Counted from the first letter of the stretch, positions 52,728 to 62,362 are shown. The stretch: 64,000 nucleotides of DNA from WJLY01 sp964399265 (GCA_964399265.1 CAYNQF010000001.1:1-64000); one strand, 5' to 3'. Notes: generated by a model not told the origin, from the sequence alone. A program made the numbers and translations.

Positions 52728-53258
52728 ATGCGGAGAGTCGCCGTTCTCATGCTTGCTGCGGTCCTCGTTGTCGGGGCGATGTTCCTGCTCCCCGGTTGCG
52801 CCGGGAAGAAGCCGGTCACGGAGACGATAACTGACGAAGGCATGTCAGAAGACGCGAGTGCCCTGACCGGCGAGGATCTGCCGCTCACGGACGCTGGCGA
52901 CACCATCTACGTGGAGCCGCTTTCGTCCGCCTTCGAGAACATCCATTTCGACTTCGACAAGTACGACATCCGGCACAGCGATGAGGCGATACTGCAGGGC
53001 ATAGCCGAGTGGCTCAAGGACAACGACAACGTCTCGCTGCTCATCGAGGGCAACTGCGACGAGCGCGGCACCAACGAGTACAACATGGCACTCGGCGAGC
53101 AGCGCGCACTCGCCGCCAGGCGCTATCTCGTTGGTCTCGGCATTCCTGCGGAGCGGATCACCACCATCAGCTACGGTGAGGAGCGTCCGCTCGACCCGAG
53201 GAGCAACGAAGAGGCCTGGGCGAAGAACCGCAGGGACCACTTCACCGTCTCCGAGTAG
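52728..53258 (+). CDS. pal: Pal peptidoglycan-associated lipoprotein
   Basis: ATG 52728; 176 residues. Lipobox LPGC, then an OmpA-like domain: IHFDFDKYDIR, LLIEGNCDERGTNEYNMALGEQRA and ISYGEERPL. Anchors the outer membrane to peptidoglycan and binds TolB. Confidence 0.96.
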   Translation: MRRVAVLMLAAVLVVGAMFLLPGCAGKKPVTETITDEGMSEDASALTGEDLPLTDAGDTIYVEPLSSAFENIHFDFDKYDIRHSDEAILQGIAEWLKDNDNVSLLIEGNCDERGTNEYNMALGEQRALAARRYLVGLGIPAERITTISYGEERPLDPRSNEEAWAKNRRDHFTVSE

Positions 53259-53341
53259 GCAAGCCAGGTGATCGCATCGCTCCGGCCGCACTTCCGCCCG
53301 GGATGCGCGTCGGAGCGGTGCGTTAGACGGAGGGACGACCA

Positions 53342-53995
53342 TTGAGACGAAGCTCCGGTTCGCGCAGGGGCGGTCCGTCCACCGGCTTCCGTTTCCCCGC
53401 GGGGCTCATTGTTCTTGCGATCGCGCTCATGGGCCTGACGCAGAGCGGGTGCGGCACGGGCGGTCTGGCGGTCAAGAAGGACGTCTGGGAAGCACAGGAC
53501 GATTTCGAGAGGCGGCAGGCCGGCCTGTCCGAGAAGGTGCTGCAGCTCGAAGGACGGATCACCGCGATCGAAGAGGAGATGCAGGTGCTCCGCCACGCCA
53601 TCGACGACCTCTCGAAGCGGCTTTCGGACGTCGACGGGGAGCTTTCTCGTGGTCTCGAGGCCATTCGCAACGGCCAGCAGCAGCTGGGCATAGAGCTCGA
53701 AGGCCGCATCCGCAACGTGGACCAGGAGCGAGCCAGCGATCGGGACGATGTCCTCGGGCGGTTCGAGATCATGCTGGAAGAAGTCACGGCGGAGAACAAG
53801 AGCCTCCGCCAGGACCTCGAGGCCCTGAGGTCGGCCGTGGCGACCGGCTACGCGCACACGGTCGAGCGCGGCGAGACGCTGGCCAGCATCGCGGCGAAGT
53901 ACGGGGTGACGGTCCAGGAGATAGCGGCCGCGAACAACATCACGAACCCAAACCTCATCGCAGTCGGTCAGGAACTCATCATTCCGCAGCACTAG
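53342..53995 (+). CDS. Coiled-coil LysM lipoprotein in the ybgF position
   Basis: TTG 53342 behind GGAGGG; 217 residues. Lipobox-like TQSGC near residue 37, then a coiled coil (about 55-165), then a C-terminal LysM domain (HTVERGETLASIAAKYGVTV, ANNITNPNLIAVGQELIIP). E. coli YbgF/CpoB has a coiled coil plus TPRs at this locus; here LysM replaces TPR, which implies direct peptidoglycan binding. Last gene of the Tol-Pal unit. Confidence 0.85.
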   Translation: MRRSSGSRRGGPSTGFRFPAGLIVLAIALMGLTQSGCGTGGLAVKKDVWEAQDDFERRQAGLSEKVLQLEGRITAIEEEMQVLRHAIDDLSKRLSDVDGELSRGLEAIRNGQQQLGIELEGRIRNVDQERASDRDDVLGRFEIMLEEVTAENKSLRQDLEALRSAVATGYAHTVERGETLASIAAKYGVTVQEIAAANNITNPNLIAVGQELIIPQH

Positions 53996-54039
53996 GCGGA
54001 TCGGCCGGGACCGCGGGACATCGAACTCGAGATGAGAAG

Positions 54040-54069
54040 AAGGCCCTCCTCGGAGTCGGGGAGGGCCTT
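54040..54069. terminator. Bidirectional terminator after the Tol-Pal operon
   Basis: AAGGCCCTCC (54040-54049) pairs with GGAGGGCCTT (54060-54069), loop of 10. It lies between convergent genes; the minus-strand side is followed by a pyrimidine-rich stretch. Confidence 0.75.
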
Positions 54070-54098
54070 CCTGTATGCAGTGTTGATCCGAGCCGCGG

Positions 54099-54926
54099 CT
54101 ACGCCCGCGCGTCGCGCGTCGGGTCGAATTCGAACGTCGGGTCGACCTCGCGCAAGAGCCGCGCGCTCTCCGCCAGTCGGTCGCGGAGCCCCTCTTCGTG
54201 TGAGCTCATCCACGCGTGGTAGACGTCCAGGAACTCGTTTCTGCGCTCCTCGATCAGTTCCTCGCGGCGGATATCGTCGATCGAGCGTTCGAGGTGGAAC
54301 AGCTCGCCCTCCGAGTAGCGCCGGATGAAGTTCAGGTACTGCCCGCGCATGTGCATGAGTATGGTCACGTAGCTCTCAATGCCCTCTGAGAGCTTAGCCA
54401 GAGTTTCAGTCATCGACGTAGTGCCGTGTCCGATCCTGGTGGCGTACGAGGACGCGAGCGCGTAGTAGCTCGCGGCCCTGGTGATGTAGACGGTCTTCGG
54501 AACGTGGAAGACGGAGCGGTGGTGGCAGTGGCGCTCGTCGAACACGTCGAAGACCGCGACCGACATGAGCAGATAGTCGCCGTTCGCCTTGTATATCTCG
54601 TACTTCTGGCGGTCGGTGTCGCAGTCGGCTATCATGCGGAAGAGATCGGAGTCGTCCAGACACACCAGTCGACCGGTGCGCATCAGATACTTCGGCTCGA
54701 TGTGAGAGTTCAGAAGATGCGCGAGGTAGACGTTGACGTCCTCGTCGTAGAACTCCGTGTTGGACTCGAGCCCCGTCTGCACCCTTGAGTGCAGAAGGCA
54801 GTTCAGCATGAAGAAGTACGACGTCTGGACGTCGGCGTCGGTCTCGAGCTTTCTCAGAGGCCCGCGCCGTCCGGTGCTGCGCGGTGCGGAGACCTTGGTT
54901 GTTCCTCTAGTCCGGCGCTTGACCAT
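54099..54926 (-). CDS. Protein of unknown function
   Basis: 275 residues from ATG 54926 behind GAGGAC. Basic head of about 25 residues, then a mostly helical protein with aromatic clusters (TSYFFMLNCLLHSRVQTG, EFYDEDVNVYLAHLLNSH, ERHCHHRSVF, RIGHGTTSM). No signal peptide or membrane segment, and no family recognised. Single minus-strand gene between the Tol-Pal unit and a nitrilase-type gene. Codon use resembles its neighbours. Confidence 0.75.
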   Translation of the reverse strand: MVKRRTRGTTKVSAPRSTGRRGPLRKLETDADVQTSYFFMLNCLLHSRVQTGLESNTEFYDEDVNVYLAHLLNSHIEPKYLMRTGRLVCLDDSDLFRMIADCDTDRQKYEIYKANGDYLLMSVAVFDVFDERHCHHRSVFHVPKTVYITRAASYYALASSYATRIGHGTTSMTETLAKLSEGIESYVTILMHMRGQYLNFIRRYSEGELFHLERSIDDIRREELIEERRNEFLDVYHAWMSSHEEGLRDRLAESARLLREVDPTFEFDPTRDARA

Positions 54927-55258
54927 GCACGTCCTCTACTGGATGCGAAGCGATGCGGTTGACGACCCGAAAAAGCAAGTCCCGTGCCACGGCAACGGCG
55001 GTGAACGATTCGCCAGTCACGAAGGCGGCCTCGCCGCCGGCATTGGAGCCGCCTCTCGAAAGGTCCCTTGCGACGGGGCTTCCAGGGCGGCATGCTTCGG
55101 GACCGGGGGTTTGTCAGTGCATGGACCGTGCGCAAACGAGAGGAGAGTCAGTTACTTCATGCTAAACTGTTGTGTCTGTGATTGCGTATCGTCAGACGTC
55201 TCCCGATGCCGCCGGGTCGTGCGGTGTGGCGGGGCGGGCAGCGGGACAGGAGGTCCAG
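54927..55258. other. 332-base gap between divergent genes
   Basis: Expected to carry promoters for the flanking divergent genes. I see no convincing coding frame and no clear -35/-10 pair; TAAACT at 55163 is a possible -10 for the plus strand. Confidence 0.4.
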
Positions 55259-56044
55259 ATGCGAGTGGCCGTGGTGCAGACGAGGCCCAAGTTCGGTGAC
55301 GTTCCGGGGAACATGGAGAGGGCGATGTCGATGGTGCGGTCGGAGCGCGCGGACCTATACGTGCTGCCGGAGCTTTGTCTGTCGGGCTACGTCTTCGAGT
55401 CTCGTGACGAGGCGAGGAGACTGGCTCAAGAGCCCGGCGACCGGCTGTTCGACGGCGCGGCCGCGTTCTCAGCCGAAAGCGGGGCGGCCGTCGTGATGGG
55501 ATTCGCCGAGGAGGACGGGGAGAGGCTCTACAACTCCTCGATCCTGCTGGCTCCGGATGGCAGGCGCATGGTCTACAGAAAGGTCCAGCTCTTCTGGGGT
55601 GAGAAGAAAGTCTTCGAGCCTGGGGATCGTCCACCGGAGGTGGTCGAGGCCGTCGGCGCCAGGCTCGGCATGATGATCTGCTTCGACTGGATATTCCCCG
55701 AGGTTGCGCGCACGCTGGCTCTTGCCGGGGCTCAGATACTCTGCCACTCGGCCAATCTGGTGCTTCCGTACTGCCAGGAGGCAATGGTAACGAGGTGCCT
55801 TGAGAACCGGGTCTTCGCGGCCACCGCGAACCGCGTCGGCAGGGAGCGGCGAGCCGGTCAGGACCTCTCTTTCACGGGCATGTCCGAGGTCGTTGCTCCG
55901 GACGGCAAGATACTCGCGCGGGCCGGCGGCGACCGGGAGGAAGTGCTGGTCGTGGAGGTCGACCAGTCGAGGGCCGACGACAAGACCCTTACGCCAGCGA
56001 ACGACCTGTTCGGGGACAGGCGGCCCGACCTCTACAGGCTCTGA
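55259..56044 (+). CDS. Nitrilase-superfamily carbon-nitrogen hydrolase
   Basis: ATG 55259 behind AGGAGG; 261 residues. Catalytic triad E38 (LPELCLSGY), K108 (YRKVQLF) and C141 (MICFDWIFPE). Predicted cytoplasmic amidase of a small amide or carbamoyl compound; the subfamily cannot be fixed. Confidence 0.9.
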   Translation: MRVAVVQTRPKFGDVPGNMERAMSMVRSERADLYVLPELCLSGYVFESRDEARRLAQEPGDRLFDGAAAFSAESGAAVVMGFAEEDGERLYNSSILLAPDGRRMVYRKVQLFWGEKKVFEPGDRPPEVVEAVGARLGMMICFDWIFPEVARTLALAGAQILCHSANLVLPYCQEAMVTRCLENRVFAATANRVGRERRAGQDLSFTGMSEVVAPDGKILARAGGDREEVLVVEVDQSRADDKTLTPANDLFGDRRPDLYRL

Positions 56045-56188
56045 CCGGCCGCCGCAGGGCGGCCTTGCGGCCCACTGGCATGTTCCTTGCAGAATTCCTG
56101 CGCCGACGGGGCATGCCTGATGTCCGCAGCCCTGTGAATCTGTCATGTGTCGGCGCGCGATCAGGCGCGCGGAACGAGCGAGGTCCCT

Positions 56189-57142
56189 TTGCAGCGCTCC
56201 GGTCCCAGCATAGAGGTCAAGATCGTCCTCCTGGCGGCGTGCGTAGTGGTCGTTCAGGATCTCGTCCTGCTCGCGATGTACCTCGCGGGGGCGTCGGCAA
56301 CGACCATCCAGGCGACGTTGGGCGCAGTGCTCGTCTTCGCGGTGGTGGTGGCGGCCGTGTGGGGCAACGCCGTCGCCCGGGCGATAAGGCGTCTCTCCAG
56401 GGCATGCTTCGTCGCCGATCGGGGCGACATCCACGTTCTCACGGAGCCGGACAGGACCGATGAGATCGGCGAGCTCAACGACGAGATCAACCGCCTCATC
56501 GTCTCGCTGCGATCCCTCAAGAGCGCCGAGTCCGAGCTGGCCTCGGCGAGCGCGGTCACGGAGGCCGCCACCGAGTCGGCTCCGGGCGCGCTCCACGCGG
56601 CGCACGAGGTGGTGGTCGCGCTCAAGGAACTCAAGGAGGGCGCGGCAGCGGAGGCCGACATAATGAGGAGGGTCGCCGGCTCTCTCGGCGAGGCAAGGAC
56701 CCTTCTCGAGCAGGTGGCGGGACACGTCGAGGGAGGCATGCGGGACGACGACATCGTGTCGAGGCTTCACGCGCTCGGAGGGGGAGCGCGCGAGGCGGAG
56801 CTGCTGGCTGACGCAGTGGTCGACGAGGCGGCCCGTGCCGACATCGACGAGATGGCCCTTGCGAGAGCGGTCAACGGGCTCCGGGCGTCCGTGCGGACGA
56901 TCTCCGACGCGGCCGGTGACGCGGCAAGGCTGCTCGAGCAGAGAGCCGCGGACGCGCGCGCCGCGAGCAAGGCCCTGACGAGACTCGCGGAGGCGGAGTC
57001 CGGCAAGTCCGACGCCGCCCGCGTGGCGGAACTCATGAGCCGCAGCGCCTCCCAGGGGTTCAGCGAAGCGTCTCGGCTGGCCGCCTTGCTCCGCAGGCTC
57101 GGTCTCGTTCTGGAGGCGTACGAGCAGAAGCGCAGGCTCTGA
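56189..57142 (+). CDS. HAMP-like membrane protein with long coiled coil
   Basis: TTG 56189, with GCGAGG upstream, gives 317 residues; GTG 56147 in frame is the alternative. Two hydrophobic helices (about 9-30 and 33-55), then a HAMP-like segment (VARAIRRLSRACFVADRGD, DEIGELNDEINRLI), then 200 residues of Ala/Glu/Arg-rich coiled coil. This looks like a chemoreceptor without ligand-binding domain, but I do not see the conserved signalling hairpin. Probably a membrane-tethered signalling or scaffold protein. Confidence 0.7.
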   Translation: MQRSGPSIEVKIVLLAACVVVVQDLVLLAMYLAGASATTIQATLGAVLVFAVVVAAVWGNAVARAIRRLSRACFVADRGDIHVLTEPDRTDEIGELNDEINRLIVSLRSLKSAESELASASAVTEAATESAPGALHAAHEVVVALKELKEGAAAEADIMRRVAGSLGEARTLLEQVAGHVEGGMRDDDIVSRLHALGGGAREAELLADAVVDEAARADIDEMALARAVNGLRASVRTISDAAGDAARLLEQRAADARAASKALTRLAEAESGKSDAARVAELMSRSASQGFSEASRLAALLRRLGLVLEAYEQKRRL

Positions 57143-57213
57143 GCGGAAGGACGGCCTCTACCGAAGTGCGGCGCCGGCCGCGTCGTCCGGCCGTACACGA
57201 TGTTCACACTCAC

Positions 57214-57240
57214 GCGGGCCTCTTTGGGCCCGCTTTCTCG
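57214..57240 (+). terminator. Intrinsic terminator after the HAMP-like gene
   Basis: GCGGGCC (57214-57220) pairs with GGCCCGC (57227-57233), 6-base loop, followed by TTTCTCG. Confidence 0.75.
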
Positions 57241-57271
57241 TTCTCAGGTGGGGACTCTGCTCCAAGACGTT

Positions 57272-57292
57272 GCGCACAGGTAACTTGTGCGC
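57272..57292. promoter_or_regulatory. Perfect inverted repeat, operator-like
   Basis: GCGCACA (57272-57278), GGTAACT, TGTGCGC (57286-57292). Length and symmetry fit a dimeric repressor site. No promoter elements are clearly paired with it. Confidence 0.35.
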
Positions 57293-57492
57293 CCGGAGAG
57301 GACGAGGGGTCGCGGCCGGTGTGCCGTGGCACGACCGTTGCTCGACGACGCGCACGGATGTGCGTCTCGGAGGAGAGCGAAGGGCCGGCGGGCACTACCG
57401 GCGTTTGCGGAGGCGCCGGGTCGGTTGTGCGGTGCGGTGAGGGGTGAGCCGGCCGGTTCTCGCTCCTCCATTCCGGAGGGAGCACGCGGGCC

Positions 57493-57888
57493 ATGAGCGG
57501 GGAAGACCTCGGTTTGGAGATGATAGAACGGTCCGCCGTCGCTGTGCTTCGACCGGGGCTGTCGGTCGCGGTCAGCGGCGATCGTGCCGGCATCGGGGCA
57601 GGCGAGGAGAGCGGACCGCCCGCTACGGCGACGGTCACCCTGACCGCTGGCCCCGGGATCGGGAAACGGGCGTCCCGACGGCTGCGGCTGACGCCGGGAC
57701 GCCGCTCAGTCCTGCTCTCGCTGTCCCGGTGCCTCGCCGAGTGCGCGATGGATCTAGGACTCGGCGCGTCGGTCTGCCGCCCCGGCACGTCCCCGAGCAC
57801 GGCATTCCTCGCGATGACAAGGGACTGGTCCGAGAGACAGCGCGGCCTCCGCGAGGCCGGCGCGAGAGCGTGGACCGAAACGCCTTGA
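57493..57888 (+). CDS. Doubtful hypothetical ORF
   Basis: 131 residues from ATG 57493 with GGAGGG about 12 bases upstream. The composition is Arg/Gly/Ala-rich and no family is recognised. Frames in other phases are also open here, as is common at this GC content. Listed so the region is not overlooked. Confidence 0.25.
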   Translation: MSGEDLGLEMIERSAVAVLRPGLSVAVSGDRAGIGAGEESGPPATATVTLTAGPGIGKRASRRLRLTPGRRSVLLSLSRCLAECAMDLGLGASVCRPGTSPSTAFLAMTRDWSERQRGLREAGARAWTETP

Positions 57889-57978
57889 GCGGCACCTCCC
57901 CACGTGTGACAATGCGAGTTCCGCCGATCGCCGCGCGCGCAGACTACGGGGCCGCGCTTCTTCGACAGGGGGAACCGC

Positions 57979-59625
57979 ATGCCGGAACATCTGTCGTCGC
58001 TCACCGACCAGTACCTTTCCTTCATTGCAGAGCGCAGGCCGGTCGGCGCCACCTACCTTGGACTGCATACCAGAGACGGCGAACTCGGCGAATTCTCGCT
58101 CGACGCTCTCCGCGACGAGAGGGACATCCTGGACCGGTTGCTGAGCAGGCTGGAGGCGCTGGGTCTCGACCGCGCCGACACAGGAGACAGGGTCGACGCC
58201 ACGGTTCTTCGCAACGCGCTCCGCTCGGCCATATTCCACCACGACGTGCTGAGATACCACGAGCTGGACCCCGGCTATTACGTGGGCGCCGCTCTCTACG
58301 GGTGCAACCAGCTTCTTATGCGTGACTTCGCGCCGCTAGGTGAGCGTGTGGAGTGCTTCGCGTCGAGGCTGCGCGAGGTGCCGGGCGTGCTCAACGCGTG
58401 CGAGGACAATGTGAAGAGCCCGCCTTCCGTGTTCGCCACGGTCGCGGCGGAGATGGCTCGCGGTGGTGTTCGACTACTGAGCGAGGTGGTCCCGAGGCTG
58501 GGCGACGAAGTACCGGCGATGGCGACGGCTCTCGGGGAGGCAGCGTCGTCGGCGTCTGACGCCTTCGAGACGGCTGCCGCGCGTTTCGATGAGCAGGCCG
58601 AAGCGTCGGAGGTTCCGTTCAGCATAGGCCGCGAGGCGTACGACTGGATGTGCCGCGAGTTGCACCTTCTCGATCTTGACGCCGAGGACGTCCTGGAGAT
58701 CGGGCGCGGAGCGGTCGACGACACGACACGGAGAGTGGAGGAGGTGGCCGCGGAGATAGATGCCTCCACCGGATGGCGCGAGGTCCTGGAGCGTCTGCAG
58801 AAGAACCATCCGGACGCGGAGGGTCTGAGAGACCACTACGCCTCCGAGATGGCGCGCGCACGCGAGTTCGTCCTGGAGCGCGGGCTCGTGACTATACCCG
58901 AGGGCGAGTCTCTCGAGGTCGTCGACACGCCGACCTTCCTTCGCACCATACTGCCGTACGCGGCATACGGTCCTCCCGGGCCGTTCGAGAAGGAGCAACA
59001 GGGGTTCTTCTACGTCACGCCGGTCGACGCCTCGGCGAGCGCGGAGCAGCAGGAGCGCCAGCTGATGGGGCACTGGGTCGACAACATCCGCGTGATAGCT
59101 CTCCACGAAGGATACCCCGGGCACCACGTGCAGCTCGTCCGCGCCAACGGCGTCGAGTCGGTGACACGGAGGCTCGCCGGCAGCAACCTGTTCATCGAGG
59201 GATGGGCGCTGTACTGCGAGGAGATGATGCGTGAGGCCGGTTTCTTCGTCGACGCTCCCACGAGGCTTTGCCAGCTTGCCGCGACGCTCTGGAGGGCCGC
59301 TCGTATCGTCGTGGACGTCGGCCTGCAGTGTGGAGGAATGTCGCTGGACGAGGCGGCAGGCTACATGGTCTCACGCGCGGGACTGCGGCCCGACAAGGCC
59401 GAGGCCGAGGTCAAGAGGTACGCGTCGCATCCTACGCAGCCCTCGAGCTACCTCCTGGGCAAGATGGCGATCATGTCGATCCGCGAGAGGTACGAATCCT
59501 CATTGGGCGCCGCGTTCGAACTCAGGGAATTTCACGACAGGCTCCTTGACCTTGGGAGCGTCCCGCCCAGGCTGGCCGAACTCGAACTGGGTCTGTCGGA
59601 TCCGGCGACGGGAGGGCAGCCGTGA
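57979..59625 (+). CDS. DUF885 metallopeptidase-like protein
   Basis: 548 residues. The DUF885 signature HEGYPGHH is at 376-383, followed by FIEGWALYCEEMM near 413 with the next ligand Glu. Family members are helical zinc proteins thought to be carboxypeptidase-like. No signal peptide, so cytoplasmic. The stop overlaps the GTG of the M16 peptidase gene, suggesting a paired peptide-degradation unit. Confidence 0.9.
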   Translation: MPEHLSSLTDQYLSFIAERRPVGATYLGLHTRDGELGEFSLDALRDERDILDRLLSRLEALGLDRADTGDRVDATVLRNALRSAIFHHDVLRYHELDPGYYVGAALYGCNQLLMRDFAPLGERVECFASRLREVPGVLNACEDNVKSPPSVFATVAAEMARGGVRLLSEVVPRLGDEVPAMATALGEAASSASDAFETAAARFDEQAEASEVPFSIGREAYDWMCRELHLLDLDAEDVLEIGRGAVDDTTRRVEEVAAEIDASTGWREVLERLQKNHPDAEGLRDHYASEMARAREFVLERGLVTIPEGESLEVVDTPTFLRTILPYAAYGPPGPFEKEQQGFFYVTPVDASASAEQQERQLMGHWVDNIRVIALHEGYPGHHVQLVRANGVESVTRRLAGSNLFIEGWALYCEEMMREAGFFVDAPTRLCQLAATLWRAARIVVDVGLQCGGMSLDEAAGYMVSRAGLRPDKAEAEVKRYASHPTQPSSYLLGKMAIMSIRERYESSLGAAFELREFHDRLLDLGSVPPRLAELELGLSDPATGGQP

Positions 59626-62306
59626 AGAGAGTCGTTCTGGCGAACGGGCTTCGTCTCATCATCAGGCAGATGCGCTCGGCGCCCGTTGTGGCGCTCAATC
59701 TCTGGGTAGGGTCCGGGTCGGCCGATGAACCGGGGGACCTCTCCGGAATATCGCATTTCATGGAACACCTGCTCTTCAAGGGCACCGACGACGAGAACGG
59801 AAGGCGCGTCGAACTCGCCACTCAGGTCCACGAGGCGGGAGGTTACCTGAACGCGGAGACCGGCTGCGACCACACGATGTACTACCAGGTCGTGCCGAGC
59901 GACGGTTGGCGCGAGATCCTGGTAGCTTCGATCCGGGCCGTCTCGGAGCCCGCGTTCGTTGAGTCCGAGGTCGAGGCGGAGCGCGCCGTTGTCGTCGAGG
60001 AGGCGAGGAGCGGAGAGAACGACCCCTCCGTTTTCGTGTGGAGGAGGCTTCTCGAGACCGCGTTCCCGGGCCGTCCTTGCGGAAGGCCCGTCGTCGGGAC
60101 CGTCGAGAGCGTGTCGCGCATCACGGTGGACGACCTCAAGGCTCACCACGAAACATACCACAGGGGAGGCAACCTCGTTCAGGTCGTCGTCGGCGACGTC
60201 GACGAAGAAGAAGCTGTCGAGTTCGCCTCCGGCGTACTGCGCTCGCTACCCGGCGGGGAGCCGGCGGCTCGTCGGGCGGGCGCCGGTCGGACGGGAGGGC
60301 TCCGGTCGCTCACATTCGAGGGCGGCGTCGAGCAGCCCTACGTCGCCGTGGCTTTCGACGGACCCCACGCGCTCCACGAGGACGTGCCGGCGCTCGACGC
60401 ACTCTGCGGGCTCCTGGGGACCGGGCACAGCTCGCGGCTGTGGCGTTCGATGCGGAGCGGCGACGGCTCGGTGAGCGACATAGGTGCAGGCCTTGTCGCG
60501 CACAGGGACTCCGGTCTGGTGGTCGTGCGCGCGGTCGCCACCGGGGCCGACACCGACCACATCGTCGAGGGCATGTTCCGTGAGTGCGAACGGCTCCGGC
60601 ACGAGCGTCCGTCTGCCGACGAGATGGAGAAGAACCTGAGGAGGCTCGAGTCGGCATACGTGCTGGAGCACGAGACCGCCGACTCGATCGCGCGGACGCT
60701 TGGATACTTCGAGATGCTGGGCGATTGCGCCTGGGCAGAGGAGTATGTGGACAGGCTGGCCCGGGTCGGCCCTGGCGACGTCGTGAGAGCGGCCGGTCGC
60801 TACCTCGATCCCGAGACGGCCACGGTCATCTGCTACGTACCGGGGCGGGCGGGAGGCAGGCCGTCCGACCGCACTGCGGCAACGCGTGCGCTGGTGGAGA
60901 GGGTGGAGGGCGCCGCGCCGTCCGCTCTCAGGGAGACCGGGGTGGGCGAGTGGTCACCTCCTTCTTCATTCACACGCCCTGACGTTCTGGGAGAGAGCAC
61001 CGACGTGTCCTCCGCCAGGCTGTCGATGCCGGGCGGTGGTACGATCGTGGCGCGGCGGTCCGGAGCGCTGCCGCTCGTCTCGCTGACGCTCGGGTTCCGC
61101 GGCGGTTTTCTGGAAGAGCCTGACGGCAAGGCCGGACTCACGTACCTGACGCAGAGGATGTGCCGGGAGGGCACCGGCGGCAGGACCGCCGACCAGATAT
61201 CGGATGCCATAGAGGGACTGGGGACCGGGCTCGCCTTCGCCGTCGAGCGGGACGGCATGGGGGCCGGCCTCACGGTGATGTCGAAGCATCTCGATGCGGC
61301 CGCTCTGGTCTTGGGCGACGTGCTGGTCGATCCGGCCTTTCCGGACGAGAGGCTGGACCTCGCGAAACTGCAGGTCGCTTCCGAGATACGCGAGATCGAC
61401 GACCACCCCATCCGCCGGGCGCTCAGGATGCTCTTGCCCCTCGCGTTTCCGGGGCTTCCTCACGGCCGTCCGACGAGGGGGTACTACGACACGATATCCT
61501 CGATGACCTCACAGGAACTACGCGGATGGCACCGCCGGGTCTGTGTGCTTGATCACCTGTACGCGTGCGTCGCGGGCGACGTCTCTCACGAGCGGGCGGT
61601 CGAGGTCGTCTCCCGGGCGCTCGACGGCCTGCCCGCCTCTTGGGAAGGGCCCGCCTCGACCACGGGAGGGGAGGAGCGCGACTTGAGCGTGCCCAGTGCG
61701 TCCGCGCCTCGGCGCCGACACGACGATGATGCGGTCTCGCGCCCCGACGGGTCGGATGAGAGCGAGCTGCCGGGCTCGCCCCAGTCAGTGGTTGCGATAG
61801 CGCTCCCAGGGCCCGTTGGGGGAACGCGTGAGGCCGTTGTGTGCAGGCTCATTGTGAGAGCGCTGTCGACGATCGGGGGACGATTCTGGCGTTCGCTCCG
61901 CGAGAGGCCTCCACACGCCTACTATGTCGGAGGGACACTGCTGGCCTACCGGGACGCGGGCTCCACGATCGCCTACGCCACCTCGGCGCCGGGCACGGAA
62001 GAAGCTGTCATCGAGGGCCTGGCAGCCGAGTTCTCGAGGCTGGCCGCCTCCGGACTCGAGCCGGACGAACTGGAGAGGACGAAGAAGCAGCTCGCCGGCA
62101 CCCTGGAGATATCGCTCATGAGGGGAGCCGCACGATCGGCCACTTATGCGATGGCGGAAGTGATGGGGGCCGGTTACGAGTACGTGGAGCGGATGTCGAG
62201 CGAGGTCGCGACGATCACGAACGATGAAGTCGTGAACGTGGCGACCTCGCTTCTGGAACCGTCATCGGGCTTCGCCCGGGTCGTGCTTCGCGGCAGGCCA
62301 ACCTGA
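59622..62306 (+). CDS. M16-family zinc peptidase, two tandem units
   Basis: GTG 59622 overlaps the DUF885 stop (GTGA). 894 residues. The first unit holds the inverted zinc motif HFMEH at 45-49 and the distal Glu in VVVEEARSGENDP. The second unit (from about 465) has the M16 fold (PLVSLTLGFRGGFLEEPDGKAGLTYLTQRMCREG) without HxxEH, the usual inactive clamp half. No signal peptide. Degrades peptides inside its chamber, consistent with the coupled DUF885 peptidase. Confidence 0.92.
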   Translation: MKRVVLANGLRLIIRQMRSAPVVALNLWVGSGSADEPGDLSGISHFMEHLLFKGTDDENGRRVELATQVHEAGGYLNAETGCDHTMYYQVVPSDGWREILVASIRAVSEPAFVESEVEAERAVVVEEARSGENDPSVFVWRRLLETAFPGRPCGRPVVGTVESVSRITVDDLKAHHETYHRGGNLVQVVVGDVDEEEAVEFASGVLRSLPGGEPAARRAGAGRTGGLRSLTFEGGVEQPYVAVAFDGPHALHEDVPALDALCGLLGTGHSSRLWRSMRSGDGSVSDIGAGLVAHRDSGLVVVRAVATGADTDHIVEGMFRECERLRHERPSADEMEKNLRRLESAYVLEHETADSIARTLGYFEMLGDCAWAEEYVDRLARVGPGDVVRAAGRYLDPETATVICYVPGRAGGRPSDRTAATRALVERVEGAAPSALRETGVGEWSPPSSFTRPDVLGESTDVSSARLSMPGGGTIVARRSGALPLVSLTLGFRGGFLEEPDGKAGLTYLTQRMCREGTGGRTADQISDAIEGLGTGLAFAVERDGMGAGLTVMSKHLDAAALVLGDVLVDPAFPDERLDLAKLQVASEIREIDDHPIRRALRMLLPLAFPGLPHGRPTRGYYDTISSMTSQELRGWHRRVCVLDHLYACVAGDVSHERAVEVVSRALDGLPASWEGPASTTGGEERDLSVPSASAPRRRHDDDAVSRPDGSDESELPGSPQSVVAIALPGPVGGTREAVVCRLIVRALSTIGGRFWRSLRERPPHAYYVGGTLLAYRDAGSTIAYATSAPGTEEAVIEGLAAEFSRLAASGLEPDELERTKKQLAGTLEISLMRGAARSATYAMAEVMGAGYEYVERMSSEVATITNDEVVNVATSLLEPSSGFARVVLRGRPT

Positions 62307-62362
62307 CCCGTGGGGCGGCGTTCGTCCGAGATGCTCGCCCGACTCGCCGCGTTCCCATGCGG

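Larger units (their letters stand above)
57143..57978. other. 836-base region without an assured gene
   Basis: Begins with the terminator at 57214-57240, followed by a perfect inverted repeat at 57272-57292 and GC-rich short inverted repeats. Open frames exist on both strands, but only 57493-57888 has a plausible ribosome site. No RNA family recognised. Confidence 0.4.
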
